DNA of 37,892 nt from CAYTRP01 sp964625145 (lineage in GTDB: Bacteria; Sumerlaeota; Sumerlaeia; SLMS01; JAHLLQ01), in the NCBI GenBank assembly GCA_964625145.1, contig CAZVAQ010000017.1:1-37892 (forward strand). Reading direction: 5' to 3'. Both the position numbers and the translations under genes were made by a program. Below are positions 6,829 through 14,295 of the stretch, piece after piece; position 1 is the first letter of the stretch, and each line of letters begins with the position of its first letter. The notes under the pieces are model-generated. The model made no database searches. It worked only from the letters and a program-made list of their open reading frames with translations, and was not told the DNA's origin.

Positions 6829-7766
6829 CGACACTGATCCTGCGCCGACTGCTGGAGTTGGTCCCGACATTGCTCGGGGTCACCATCGTGACTTTCATCA
6901 TCATGCGCGTGATCCCCGGTGGCGATCCGGTGACGTTGCTGCTGGGACCGGAGGCAACGCCGGAGGCCATCGAGATTGCGCGCCAGCGGTGGGGTTTCGA
7001 CAAACCCTACATCGTTCAGTACTTCATGCAGATGTGGAACCTGGTGCGGGGTGACCTGGGGACGTCGATCGTTTCGGGCCGGCCGGTGTTCACGATCCTG
7101 ATGGAGCGGCTGCCGCGCACGGCGGAACTCGCGTTCCTGGCGATCGCAATCTCCAGCCTGATCGGGATCCTTGCGGGTGTGGTTTCGGCGGTCTATCGGG
7201 GCAAGACCATCGACAACATCACGCGCGTGTTCGTGTTCATTTTCCTGGCGATGCCCGCGTTCTGGCTGGGGTTGGAGCTGATCCTGCTCGTCTCGCGCAA
7301 GCTGCAATGGTTGCCGCCCGCGGGGGCCGGGGATGGTTGGCTCTGGGAGCGGCTGAATCACCTGATCCTGCCGGCGCTGACGTTGGGCGTGGGCACCGGC
7401 GCGTTCCTGTGCCGGATCCTGCGCTCGTCGATGCTCCAGGTGATGCACCAGGATTTCATCCGCACGGCCCGGGCAAAGGGCCTTCGGCGTCCCCAGATCA
7501 TCTTCAAGCACACGTTGCGCAACGCGCTGATCCCGTTTGTGACGGTGGCGGGCCTGGCCATGGGCGCGCTGCTGGGCGGCTCGGTCGTCGTCGAGCAGGT
7601 CTTCAACTGGCCCGGCATCGGCCAGATGCTGATCCAATCGATCATGCAGCGCGACTATCCCGTGACGACCGGTTGCGTCATCATGATGGCGGTGATCTTC
7701 GTGCTGGTTAATCTGTTTGTCGATCTCCTCTACGGATTCATCGATCCGCGCATCCGCGGCGAATAG
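6825..7766 (+). CDS. ABC transporter permease, DppB/OppB type
   Basis: A 313-residue inner-membrane permease with about six helices, starting MTTLILRRLLELVPTLLG and VTFIIMRVIPGGDP, as is standard for the first permease of peptide transporters. The ATPase-contact (EAA) loop is seen in DFIRTARAKGLRRPQIIFKH and the following GxxxGGSVVVEQVFNWPGIGQ. The start is GTG at 6825 inside the substrate-binding gene's stop. The second permease (DppC/OppC) and the two ATPases normally needed for a complete transporter do not follow; the next gene is a PP-loop ATPase. The remaining subunits must be encoded elsewhere, or this half-set is an orphan. Confidence 0.93.
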   Translation: MTTLILRRLLELVPTLLGVTIVTFIIMRVIPGGDPVTLLLGPEATPEAIEIARQRWGFDKPYIVQYFMQMWNLVRGDLGTSIVSGRPVFTILMERLPRTAELAFLAIAISSLIGILAGVVSAVYRGKTIDNITRVFVFIFLAMPAFWLGLELILLVSRKLQWLPPAGAGDGWLWERLNHLILPALTLGVGTGAFLCRILRSSMLQVMHQDFIRTARAKGLRRPQIIFKHTLRNALIPFVTVAGLAMGALLGGSVVVEQVFNWPGIGQMLIQSIMQRDYPVTTGCVIMMAVIFVLVNLFVDLLYGFIDPRIRGE

Positions 7767-7783
7767 GGGAAGATGGCCGCCCG

Positions 7784-8590
7784 ATGGAATCCATTCGCAT
7801 TTTCTGGACGGGTGGCTGGGATTCGACTTTCCGCGTGATTCAATTGGCGCGCCGCGGCGGCGTGCGCATCGAGCCGCATTACATCATCACCACCGGCCGG
7901 GCGGGAATGCCGCAGGAGCTGATGGCGCTGGAAAGACTGCGGGTGGCGATCACGGCGCGGTTTCCGCAGGGGGCAGAGGTCCTCGCACCGCTGAGGATTT
8001 CGCTCGGTTCTCAAATCGATTCCGAACTCGTGGCGCAGGGTGAGCGCCGACTTGGGCTGCTGCGCGGCCGCGTCCCCCTGGGACCGCAGTATGCATGGCT
8101 GTGGGCCTACGTGCAGCAGCACAATTTGCATGGAATGGATTTGTGCATTCACCGGAAGGAGACGCGCGCGTCGCTGGGCGATCATGTGCGCGAATGCAGT
8201 GATGCCGCCGGAAAGAATTACATGCTCGCGCCGGATGACGACGATGACGGGTTGAAGCTGCTCGCGTGCTTTCATCTGCCGTTGCTGGGCTATTCAAAGA
8301 TCGACATGCTGCGCATCGCCCGGAGCGATGGCTTTCTCGATCTGATGAACATGACATGGTTCTGCCACAAGCCGACACCAAACGGGTTTGCGTGCGGACG
8401 ATGCACGCCGTGCCGGCAAACGATGGCGGAAATGCCGGAGCGCATCCCCGCGTGGAACCGCTACTATGGCCCGCCGCTTCGCAATCGCCTGCGGCATTTA
8501 TGGTACCTGCCCATGCGACTGGTGAAGGAAGCGGATTGGGAACGCGGATTGCCGGGAAGGGTGCTTAGAAGGATAAAGGCTAAAGGATAA
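7784..8590 (+). CDS. QueC-like PP-loop ATPase with four-cysteine zinc site
   Basis: A 268-residue protein of the adenine-nucleotide alpha-hydrolase (PP-loop) superfamily. The pyrophosphate loop is FWTGGWDSTF at 7-16, a Thr-for-Ser variant of SGGxDST. Near the C-terminus C194, C204, C207 and C210 (CX9CX2CX2C) match the zinc site of QueC, the 7-cyano-7-deazaguanine synthase. Yet the body differs from standard QueC and no queD, queE or queF is nearby, so the substrate is open: it may amidate or thiolate another acid. Similar TGGWDST proteins occur next to surface-polysaccharide genes. It starts 17 bp after the permease stop with GGGGAAGA upstream and is probably in the same transcript. Its last residues (RRIKAKG) are encoded by the AAGGATA heptamer repeat. 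Confidence 0.72.
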   Translation: MESIRIFWTGGWDSTFRVIQLARRGGVRIEPHYIITTGRAGMPQELMALERLRVAITARFPQGAEVLAPLRISLGSQIDSELVAQGERRLGLLRGRVPLGPQYAWLWAYVQQHNLHGMDLCIHRKETRASLGDHVRECSDAAGKNYMLAPDDDDDGLKLLACFHLPLLGYSKIDMLRIARSDGFLDLMNMTWFCHKPTPNGFACGRCTPCRQTMAEMPERIPAWNRYYGPPLRNRLRHLWYLPMRLVKEADWERGLPGRVLRRIKAKG

Positions 8591-8601
8591 AGGATAAAGG
8601 G
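8569..8601 (+). repeat. AAGGATA heptamer tandem repeat
   Basis: Four consecutive units of the AAGGATA type, one degenerate (AAGGCTA), running from the last codons of the PP-loop gene into the intergenic space. Its 3' edge runs straight into a REP-like hairpin. Confidence 0.8.
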
Positions 8602-8624
8602 AGCCTGGACATCCCTGCCCGGGT
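8600..8624 (+). repeat. REP-like hairpin, copy A
   Basis: GGAGC followed by an imperfect stem closing on a TCC-type loop and GCCCGGG. Closely similar 25-bp copies lie at 13834-13858 and 31178-31202. It sits between the convergent ends of the PP-loop gene and hemW, so it could end transcription as well. Confidence 0.6.
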
Positions 8625-8630
8625 GTTCAG

Positions 8631-9803
8631 CTATTCCAACTGCATGTCACTGCTCCCCACTATGTCGAGGAGCAGCGCGTCGGAGCGCAGCCATCCTTCG
8701 CGGGTGAGGCGGGCGGAGTGGCTGTCTTGTGCGATCCATCCTTCGCGCGTTGCCGCTTCGCCGCGGGGGGATTGCAGCCATGTGTGGAAGAAGACTGACG
8801 CATCGTCCTTGGCGTCGAAGGGGAATCCATCGCGGCGGCGCATCATGCGGAACATGGCCTCCTCCATCGCCGTTTGCAGGTCGAGCGTGATGGGCGTCGT
8901 GCGCGGCAGTGCCCAGTTGCTGATCGCAGCGCGCCATGCGTCGATGTCCTCGGGATTTCGCCACCGCACGGGGCCGAGGTTGCTGTGGGCGCCGGGACCA
9001 AGGCCCACAACGTCGTGTTGCAACCAATAGCGTTGGTTGTGGCGGCTGCGGAATCCGGGGCGCGCGAAGTTGCTGATCTCGTAATGCTCGAAGCCCGCGC
9101 GTTCGAGGCGCTCGGCGCCGGCGAGGTACATGCTCGCCTGGATGTCCTCGGCGATGGGAACCAACTGTCCGGATTCCGCTTCGTCGTGAAACGGCGTCTG
9201 CTCGTGGATGGTCAGACCGTAGAAGGATAGATGATCGGGCTGCAGGGCGATGGCCATGTCGAGCGATTCGAGCCATTCGGCTTCGGTCTGCTCCGGCAGC
9301 GCAAACATCAGGTCGATGGAGATGTTGGTGAAGCCCGCCGCGCGTGCGTTGTCCATGGCGCGGTTGATGGTGTCGGGACCGTGGAGGCGCTCGAGCCGTT
9401 CGAGATGGCGCGGCTGAAATGTTTGCACGCCGATGGAAAGTCGCGTGATGCCGGCGTTGAGCCATGCCTCGCAGCGGCCGGGCGTCAGGTTCTCCGGATT
9501 CGCCTCCAGCGTGACTTCCGGTTGTGGCGATGTGCCGTGGGTTTGTGTGAGGTGGCGGATCAGTTCTGCGACAGTGGGAGGTGAAAGCGTACTGGGCGTG
9601 CCGCCGCCGAAGTAGATCGTGTCGATGGCGCGATGAAGCAGGTTTGGATGCGCGCCGAGCAGGAGTTCGTGCTCCTGCCGGACGATGGCGGGGAACTCGA
9701 GGCGTTCGCGCGCGGGGCGTTCGCGCAGTTCAATCTTGTAGAAATCGCAGTACGGACACGCGTGCTTGCAGAAGGGAACGTGTATGTAGAGGCCGAGGAA
9801 CAT
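8631..9803 (-). CDS. hemW: Radical SAM haem chaperone HemW
   Basis: A 390-residue radical SAM protein formerly annotated as oxygen-independent coproporphyrinogen III oxidase; the HemW branch is a haem chaperone that hands haem to client proteins. The [4Fe-4S] motif C12-X3-C16-X2-C19 is in CKHACPYC, followed by DTIYFGGGTPS, EANPE, GITRLSIGVQTF, IDLMFALPEQT and YEISNFARPGFRSRHNQRYW, all typical. True HemN has an extra nearby cysteine and a different N-terminus, which are absent here. The start at 9803 (MFLGLYIHVPF) fits the family; there is no clear ribosome site. An AAGGATA repeat lies just upstream. Confidence 0.94.
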   Translation of the reverse strand: MFLGLYIHVPFCKHACPYCDFYKIELRERPARERLEFPAIVRQEHELLLGAHPNLLHRAIDTIYFGGGTPSTLSPPTVAELIRHLTQTHGTSPQPEVTLEANPENLTPGRCEAWLNAGITRLSIGVQTFQPRHLERLERLHGPDTINRAMDNARAAGFTNISIDLMFALPEQTEAEWLESLDMAIALQPDHLSFYGLTIHEQTPFHDEAESGQLVPIAEDIQASMYLAGAERLERAGFEHYEISNFARPGFRSRHNQRYWLQHDVVGLGPGAHSNLGPVRWRNPEDIDAWRAAISNWALPRTTPITLDLQTAMEEAMFRMMRRRDGFPFDAKDDASVFFHTWLQSPRGEAATREGWIAQDSHSARLTREGWLRSDALLLDIVGSSDMQLE

Positions 9804-9811
9804 GGGGAGGG

Positions 9812-9842
9812 AAGGATAAAGGATAAAGGATAAAGGATTAAG
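9812..9842 (+). repeat. AAGGATA heptamer tandem repeat upstream of hemW
   Basis: Four near-perfect AAGGATA units, 7-bp period, starting 9 bp before the hemW start codon on the opposite strand, so inside the leader of the hemW message. Confidence 0.85.
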
Positions 9843-9969
9843 AAATTACGGATTCGGGGCGCGGTGGGGGGAGGTAGGCATTGGGCGCTGCGATCCAATA
9901 TTCTGCTTTCTCCCAGCGTGGGGTGGGGCGAGGGATATAGGCAATCGAGGATTTCAAGGAGGCGATGCC

Positions 9970-10254
9970 ATGAACGAACACGAGGCGATGGGACGCGAGA
10001 AAGGGAGACGGTCGGAGTTGGATCCGATCAAGCCGACGGGGTTGGGGTATCGGGCTGCCTCCACCGCGCTGATAACGCTGGCTGTTGTGTCGACTCCTCT
10101 CTCGCTCCTGACGTTAGGCGCCGGCAACCCGGCAACGGGGCTATTGCTCCTGGGTGTGGCGAAATGGGTGATGATTGCCGGAGTGGTGTTGCGGATTGTG
10201 TCGGATTTTTTGGCGGTGTTGGCGGATATTGCCCGGGCGGTGAAGGAGGGATAG
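9970..10254 (+). CDS. Small two-helix membrane protein, unknown function
   Basis: A 94-residue protein with a charged N-terminal 25 residues and two hydrophobic segments, about 31-53 (STALITLAVVSTPLSLLTLG) and 61-88 (KWVMIAGVVLRIVSDFLAVL). No family recognised. AAGGAGG lies 7 nt before the ATG, a strong ribosome site, which is the main support for it being real. It stands alone between hemW and a REP doublet, with its own promoter presumably in 9865-9960, where I see no clear hexamers. Confidence 0.7.
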   Translation: MNEHEAMGREKGRRSELDPIKPTGLGYRAASTALITLAVVSTPLSLLTLGAGNPATGLLLLGVAKWVMIAGVVLRIVSDFLAVLADIARAVKEG

Positions 10255-10320
10255 TGAGTTCAGGGTGGCGAAAAAGTATGAGACCGTCAGCTGGCTTGGC
10301 ATTCTGACTTCTCACCCCCC

Positions 10321-10457
10321 TATGGAGCGCCAAGCTCCTGCTTGGCCATTGTGCCGATTGCGTTCGGATTCTGAGAGAGTGTGCGAGCTGAGGGGCGTTT
10401 GGTATGTGAGTAAAGGCCATCGGCCCGACAGCCGGGCAGGAGCCCGGCGCTCCATAG
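10321..10457. repeat. REPIN-like inverted doublet of REP hairpins
   Basis: Two 23-bp hairpins face each other: GGAGC-GCCAAGC-TCCT-GCTTGGC at 10324-10346 and, on the other strand, GGAGC-GCCGGGC-TCCT-GCCCGGC at 10431-10453. Both have perfect 7-bp stems and the identical TCCT loop, and the outer bases TATGGAGCGCC are shared in inverted orientation. The 137-bp unit can fold end to end. It fills the gap between the small membrane protein and the glycosyltransferase stop. Confidence 0.8.
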
Positions 10458-10504
10458 GGTGCCCCTCTTCAATACAAGTTGGATGTATCCTTGCAAAGAG
10501 TTCC

Positions 10505-12220
10505 CTAGTCCTGGCTCTCGTTGTCTTCCTCGTCTTCGAAGGCCGGTGTCGTTTGCTCCTCCACTGTGCGCCAATGATCTGGTGGGAGGACGCACAGGGT
10601 GAGATCCTCGTCGCCTTCCCATGTCAGTGTGTAGGTGCCGTCGGGGAGGTGGACGGGATTGGTGGCGAGCTCGCCGTTGATGGCCAGGGCGTCGACATTC
10701 CAATGGTACTTGCCGGCGACGACGATTTCGACGGGGGTTGATTGGTCGCGCGGCACGACCATGCCGGCGGCCATGAGTGGCGCGGGTTCGACGGGAATGT
10801 AGTGGGCGGCGATGAAGTCCAGCGTCTCCTGCGGCATCTGAAGGACGCGATGTTCCAGAACGACGAAGGGAACGTCCTGCTCCGCCAGATTCTGCGGGAT
10901 TTCGGGATCGAGTTCGCCGCGGCGGATTTGGCGTCGAAGCACGGAAACGAAGGACTTGATGCGCAGCGGATGATCGCGCAGGTACGGGAATGGCTGTCCG
11001 GAGAGCACCAGGGCGCCACGCGGGATGGCTTCCAACATCGCTGCGTGATGGCGGATCTCCGGCGGCAGGAGGCCGCCGTCCTTCACCTTGCGCGGGATGC
11101 GCGCGACATCGGTCCACAACATGGCGAGCACCACGAACAGTGCGACCACGGCGGCCCGCGGTCCGAAAGTCGTGCCGTCGCGCAGGAAGTCCTGCACCAT
11201 CCACGCGAAGAAGATCGCGGTGAACGGCATGATGGGGAGCATGCTCTGGAGGTAGTGCGTCGGGAGCATGAAGAGGAACTGGAACAGGAGGAAGGCGGTG
11301 AAGGGCCATAGCAGGCGCAGGGTCTTGGTGTTCGCGGGCTTCCAGTAAATGCGCAGGCCATAGACGAGCGAAAGGAACGTGGCGACCATCCAGACTTTGC
11401 CGCTGCGGCGCATGCGGCGAAAGCCATCGCCGAGATTGGCGGGGTCGCGGGAGAGGTTCTTGCCCAGGTAATCGTGCAGGAACGCGTCGAGCTGCCCCTG
11501 TTGCCACAGGATGAGCAGCATCAGCGCGAAGGGAATGGCGCAGCCCAATCCGAAGACCACGACGGGCATGAGGCGCACGCGGCGCTCCATGTACCACCAC
11601 GTGATGAAGAGCAGGCCCACGGCAAGGCCCAGCATGAGGGTCTTCACGCTGAAGAAGAAGCAGGCCCCGAGGGCGAGGCCCGCCAGGAAGAAGTGCACCA
11701 ACGAGTTCGCCCGCGCGGCGCGCAACCACAGCAGCAGCGACAACACCCACAGGATGTTCATGGGATTGTCGCCGCGGATCTCGTAGCCCTTTGCCGCGAT
11801 GGGGACCGTGGTCACGCAGACCGTGACGGCCAACAGCGCGGTGACCTTGCTGCGGAAGACGTGACGGTGCGCAATGATGTAGACGAGAAGCAGCGTCAAA
11901 AGCGAAATCCCGGCGAAGAATCCGCGGATCGGGAGGATCACCGTGGCCGTGTTGGTGCCAAACAGCCGCAACATCGCCGCCAGCATCCAGGTGATGGCCG
12001 GGCCGTGGTTGTCCCACACGTCGACGAACAGGGCCTCTCCCCGCAGCGTGGCAAAGGCGGCGCCCAGCATCTGGTACTCATCCGGGTCGGCGCGCAGCAC
12101 GAAGGCGGAGAGGAAGTGGACGATGAGAAAGACGACGAGCAGGACAGAGACGACCGCCCCGGCTCCGCGGGGCCATGGCGCTTCCTTCCGGGATTCCGGT
12201 GGTGGGGGCCTGTGGGTCAC
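10505..12220 (-). CDS. GT-C fold membrane glycosyltransferase
   Basis: A 571-residue inner-membrane protein with about ten helices in residues 20-400 and a soluble periplasmic C-terminal domain (about 400-571). The first periplasmic loop has ADPDEYQMLGAAF (D45, D47, E48) and DVWDNHGPAITWM, the acidic pattern of GT-C/PMT-type enzymes that use polyprenyl-phosphate sugars. The acceptor is unknown. The start is GTG at 12220, overlapping the adaptor gene's stop by 4 bp, so the two are co-translated. The very acidic tail (PAFEDEEDNESQD) is similar in flavour to the tails of its partner. No clear ribosome site of its own. Confidence 0.78.
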   Translation of the reverse strand: MTHRPPPPESRKEAPWPRGAGAVVSVLLVVFLIVHFLSAFVLRADPDEYQMLGAAFATLRGEALFVDVWDNHGPAITWMLAAMLRLFGTNTATVILPIRGFFAGISLLTLLLVYIIAHRHVFRSKVTALLAVTVCVTTVPIAAKGYEIRGDNPMNILWVLSLLLWLRAARANSLVHFFLAGLALGACFFFSVKTLMLGLAVGLLFITWWYMERRVRLMPVVVFGLGCAIPFALMLLILWQQGQLDAFLHDYLGKNLSRDPANLGDGFRRMRRSGKVWMVATFLSLVYGLRIYWKPANTKTLRLLWPFTAFLLFQFLFMLPTHYLQSMLPIMPFTAIFFAWMVQDFLRDGTTFGPRAAVVALFVVLAMLWTDVARIPRKVKDGGLLPPEIRHHAAMLEAIPRGALVLSGQPFPYLRDHPLRIKSFVSVLRRQIRRGELDPEIPQNLAEQDVPFVVLEHRVLQMPQETLDFIAAHYIPVEPAPLMAAGMVVPRDQSTPVEIVVAGKYHWNVDALAINGELATNPVHLPDGTYTLTWEGDEDLTLCVLPPDHWRTVEEQTTPAFEDEEDNESQD

Positions 12221-13644
12221 TCTTCCTGCCCGGATGTGTCCTCGGCGGGGGCTTGCTCGGCCTCTGGTTCCCCGTTTGCGGCGGGCGAACCTTCGGCTTC
12301 GGGGGTCGCCTCCGCGACGGGTTGCTCCTCCGTGGCGGGTTGCTCGACCTCCGGGACCGAGAAATCCTCACGGGTGATGGGGGCGTCCTCGTCGATGGGG
12401 CGGATGGGTGTCGAGTCCTGAAGGACTTCGAATCCGCGCACGATGATGCGGTCGCCGGAGCGCAGGCCAAAGGTGATCTCGATGTCCTCGCGTCCCTCCA
12501 GCCCCAGATCCACGGGAACCATCTTGGCGATTTCGTAGGGAGCGTCGGCCGGTTGATCCACGATGAAGACCACGTCGCGGTTGCTGCGCCGGGTGACGAC
12601 CGAGCGCGGGACGGCGATGACGTCGAGCCGGCGCTCGGTGACGATTTCCGCGCGGCCGAACATGCCTGGCTTCAGCAGCCCGTCGGGGTTCGGCAGCAGG
12701 ATATCGACATCAAAGGCGCGGGTGTCGGGGTTGACGTTGCTGGAGATGGCGGCGACTTGGCCGGTTAGGCGGATGTCCTCCTGGGCATAGATGGCGACCT
12801 CCGCCTCCTGGCCCAGGCTGATGGCGCCCACGTCCTTGCTGGTGACGTCGCACCGCATGATCATCTGGCTGTGGTCGATGAGGCCGCACACGACGTGGCC
12901 GACCGAGACGTTGAGGCCTTCGTAGTCGGTGATGGCTTCCTGGCCGAAGCCGCGTTGGAACTTGCCCTGCCCCTCCAGCGTGGAACGCGAGACGATCATT
13001 CCGGTGAACGGGGCCTCGATGGTCAGGGCCTCGAAGCGATCGTCGAGCTCGCGCAGGCTGGCCTCGGCGCGGGCCAGATTGATCTGGTTCTGGCGCTGGG
13101 AGTTGCGGGCACGCTCCAGTTCGAGGCGGGCGGAGTCGACCTCGCGTTGGGCGGAAATGCCGCGCGCGTACAGGTCCTGCAGGGATTGGTAGTCTCGAAT
13201 GCGGTTTTCCAGTGTGCGCTGGCCGAGGTCCAGGTTCTGCAACTGGATCTCAACGTCGGCCTCGCGAATTTCCTTCTCGCGCTCCAGCGCCGGACTCTCG
13301 ATGCGGGCCAGCAGGGTGCCGGCCTCCACGATGTCACCCTGGCGCCAGGGGCGCTCAAAGTGCAGGCGGCCGGCTTCCTCGACGCGGACCGCCACGCTGC
13401 GGCCCGGGATCAACGAGCCGGTGGTGGCGATGGAGGCGCTGATCTGGCCGCGCTCCACCTGGCGGGTCAGGACGGAGGTCAGGTAGGTGCGCTCGCGGAC
13501 CTCCGGGGTGGGGGTCGGTGCCTCGGCGGATTCGCCACCGGCGTTGGCGCCGTTGCCGTCGGCTGCCGGGCCGCTGCCGCAAGCCGCGAAGATGAGGGAG
13601 AGACCGAGGAGGAACGAGAGGCTGGCTGAGGAAGAGTTTCGCAT
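12217..13644 (-). CDS. HlyD/RND-type periplasmic adaptor lipoprotein
   Basis: A 475-residue membrane-fusion protein that normally links an inner-membrane pump to an outer-membrane channel. The signal peptide MRNSSSASLSFLLGLSLIFAAC gives lipidated Cys22. Then follow a beta-barrel/lipoyl half (SIATTGSLIPGRSVAVRVEEAGRL, split), a coiled-coil hairpin of roughly residues 120-200 (EKEIREADVEIQLQNLDLGQ, REVDSARLELERARNSQRQ), the lipoyl return ALTIEAPFTGMIVSRS, and barrel motifs GLLKPGMFGRAEI. The long acidic Pro/Glu/Ala tail (about 415-475) is unusual. The frame extends 61 codons upstream, but the lipobox fixes the start at 13644. No RND, MacB or other pump gene is adjacent; the only co-translated partner is the GT-C enzyme. 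Confidence 0.88.
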   Translation of the reverse strand: MRNSSSASLSFLLGLSLIFAACGSGPAADGNGANAGGESAEAPTPTPEVRERTYLTSVLTRQVERGQISASIATTGSLIPGRSVAVRVEEAGRLHFERPWRQGDIVEAGTLLARIESPALEREKEIREADVEIQLQNLDLGQRTLENRIRDYQSLQDLYARGISAQREVDSARLELERARNSQRQNQINLARAEASLRELDDRFEALTIEAPFTGMIVSRSTLEGQGKFQRGFGQEAITDYEGLNVSVGHVVCGLIDHSQMIMRCDVTSKDVGAISLGQEAEVAIYAQEDIRLTGQVAAISSNVNPDTRAFDVDILLPNPDGLLKPGMFGRAEIVTERRLDVIAVPRSVVTRRSNRDVVFIVDQPADAPYEIAKMVPVDLGLEGREDIEITFGLRSGDRIIVRGFEVLQDSTPIRPIDEDAPITREDFSVPEVEQPATEEQPVAEATPEAEGSPAANGEPEAEQAPAEDTSGQEE

Positions 13645-13740
13645 GAAGGTTCCGGCGCGGTGATACCCCCATCCGGGGGGTTGGCCATCCATGGAGACTC
13701 GCGCCGGGCACCGGCCCCGGATCAACGGAAATGCAAGAGA

Positions 13741-13771
13741 GTTCCTCGTTCCTGGTTTCTCGTTCCTCGTT
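13741..13771 (+). repeat. TTCCTCG heptamer repeat
   Basis: Four TTCCTCG/TTCCTGG/TTTCTCG units with 7-bp period, about 100 bp before the adaptor start. Related in layout to the TTCCTGA and AAGGATA blocks. Confidence 0.65.
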
Positions 13772-13833
13772 GAAAAAACAGAGCATGGGCGTGGGCTGGC
13801 CCAAACAGGCAGTACGTTTCGCGTCAACCGAAC

Positions 13834-13858
13834 GGAGCTTGGGCATCCTTGCCCGAGA
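13834..13858 (+). repeat. REP-like hairpin, copy B
   Basis: GGAG then stem CTTGGGCA, loop TCCT, and TGCCCGAG (one G-T pair). Best preserved of the three single copies. Confidence 0.75.
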
Positions 13859-14295
13859 GGGAGGTGGAGTTCCGAGTTGGTTGCGGGTGAGATGATGGGC
13901 GAGGGGGTTCAAGAACGAATCGCGTTGTGTGGATGGTAGCCATCGTGAAGGAGCAACGGAGTGGATTTCCGATCGCGAACCCTCGTGCGTGAAGCGGCGG
14001 CACTACATGGGCGAGTCCGATTGGAACGCGCGGCGCCCGCTCGTCTCCACGTTGCATTCTGGCAACAACACGGTTGGTCGTGGGTTTGTGAAATGTTGCA
14101 TGGTTGCGACTTTTGTACCTATCTATCGTTTGTTCGCCCAAAAAATCGCATTGCGCCGAGGCTTTGTCGACTTTCCCCTTGCGGCAGAGTCGGTCAATCC
14201 CCCGGGAATTCCGCCCCCCACGGCCTACCCGTCGTGGTTGGCGGTCTTATTGGTGCACGGTCTGAAGTCCAACGTATCAATCGAGGGGAGTCTCG
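13859..14295. other. 437-bp intergenic region upstream of the O-acetylation pair
   Basis: No gene that I can support. Open frames here have rare-residue composition, no ribosome sites and no recognisable domain. A more AT-rich stretch at about 14090-14150 is the likeliest place for the promoter of the AlgI-like gene, but I find no convincing pair of hexamers. Confidence 0.4.

Noticed and set aside
5203..6870. 555-codon minus-strand frame
   Set aside because: Exact antisense of the solute-binding protein gene; His/Arg/Val-rich composition and no domain.
8569..9842. CRISPR array
   Set aside because: The repeats here are 7-bp tandem units with no spacers of regular length and no cas gene in the window.
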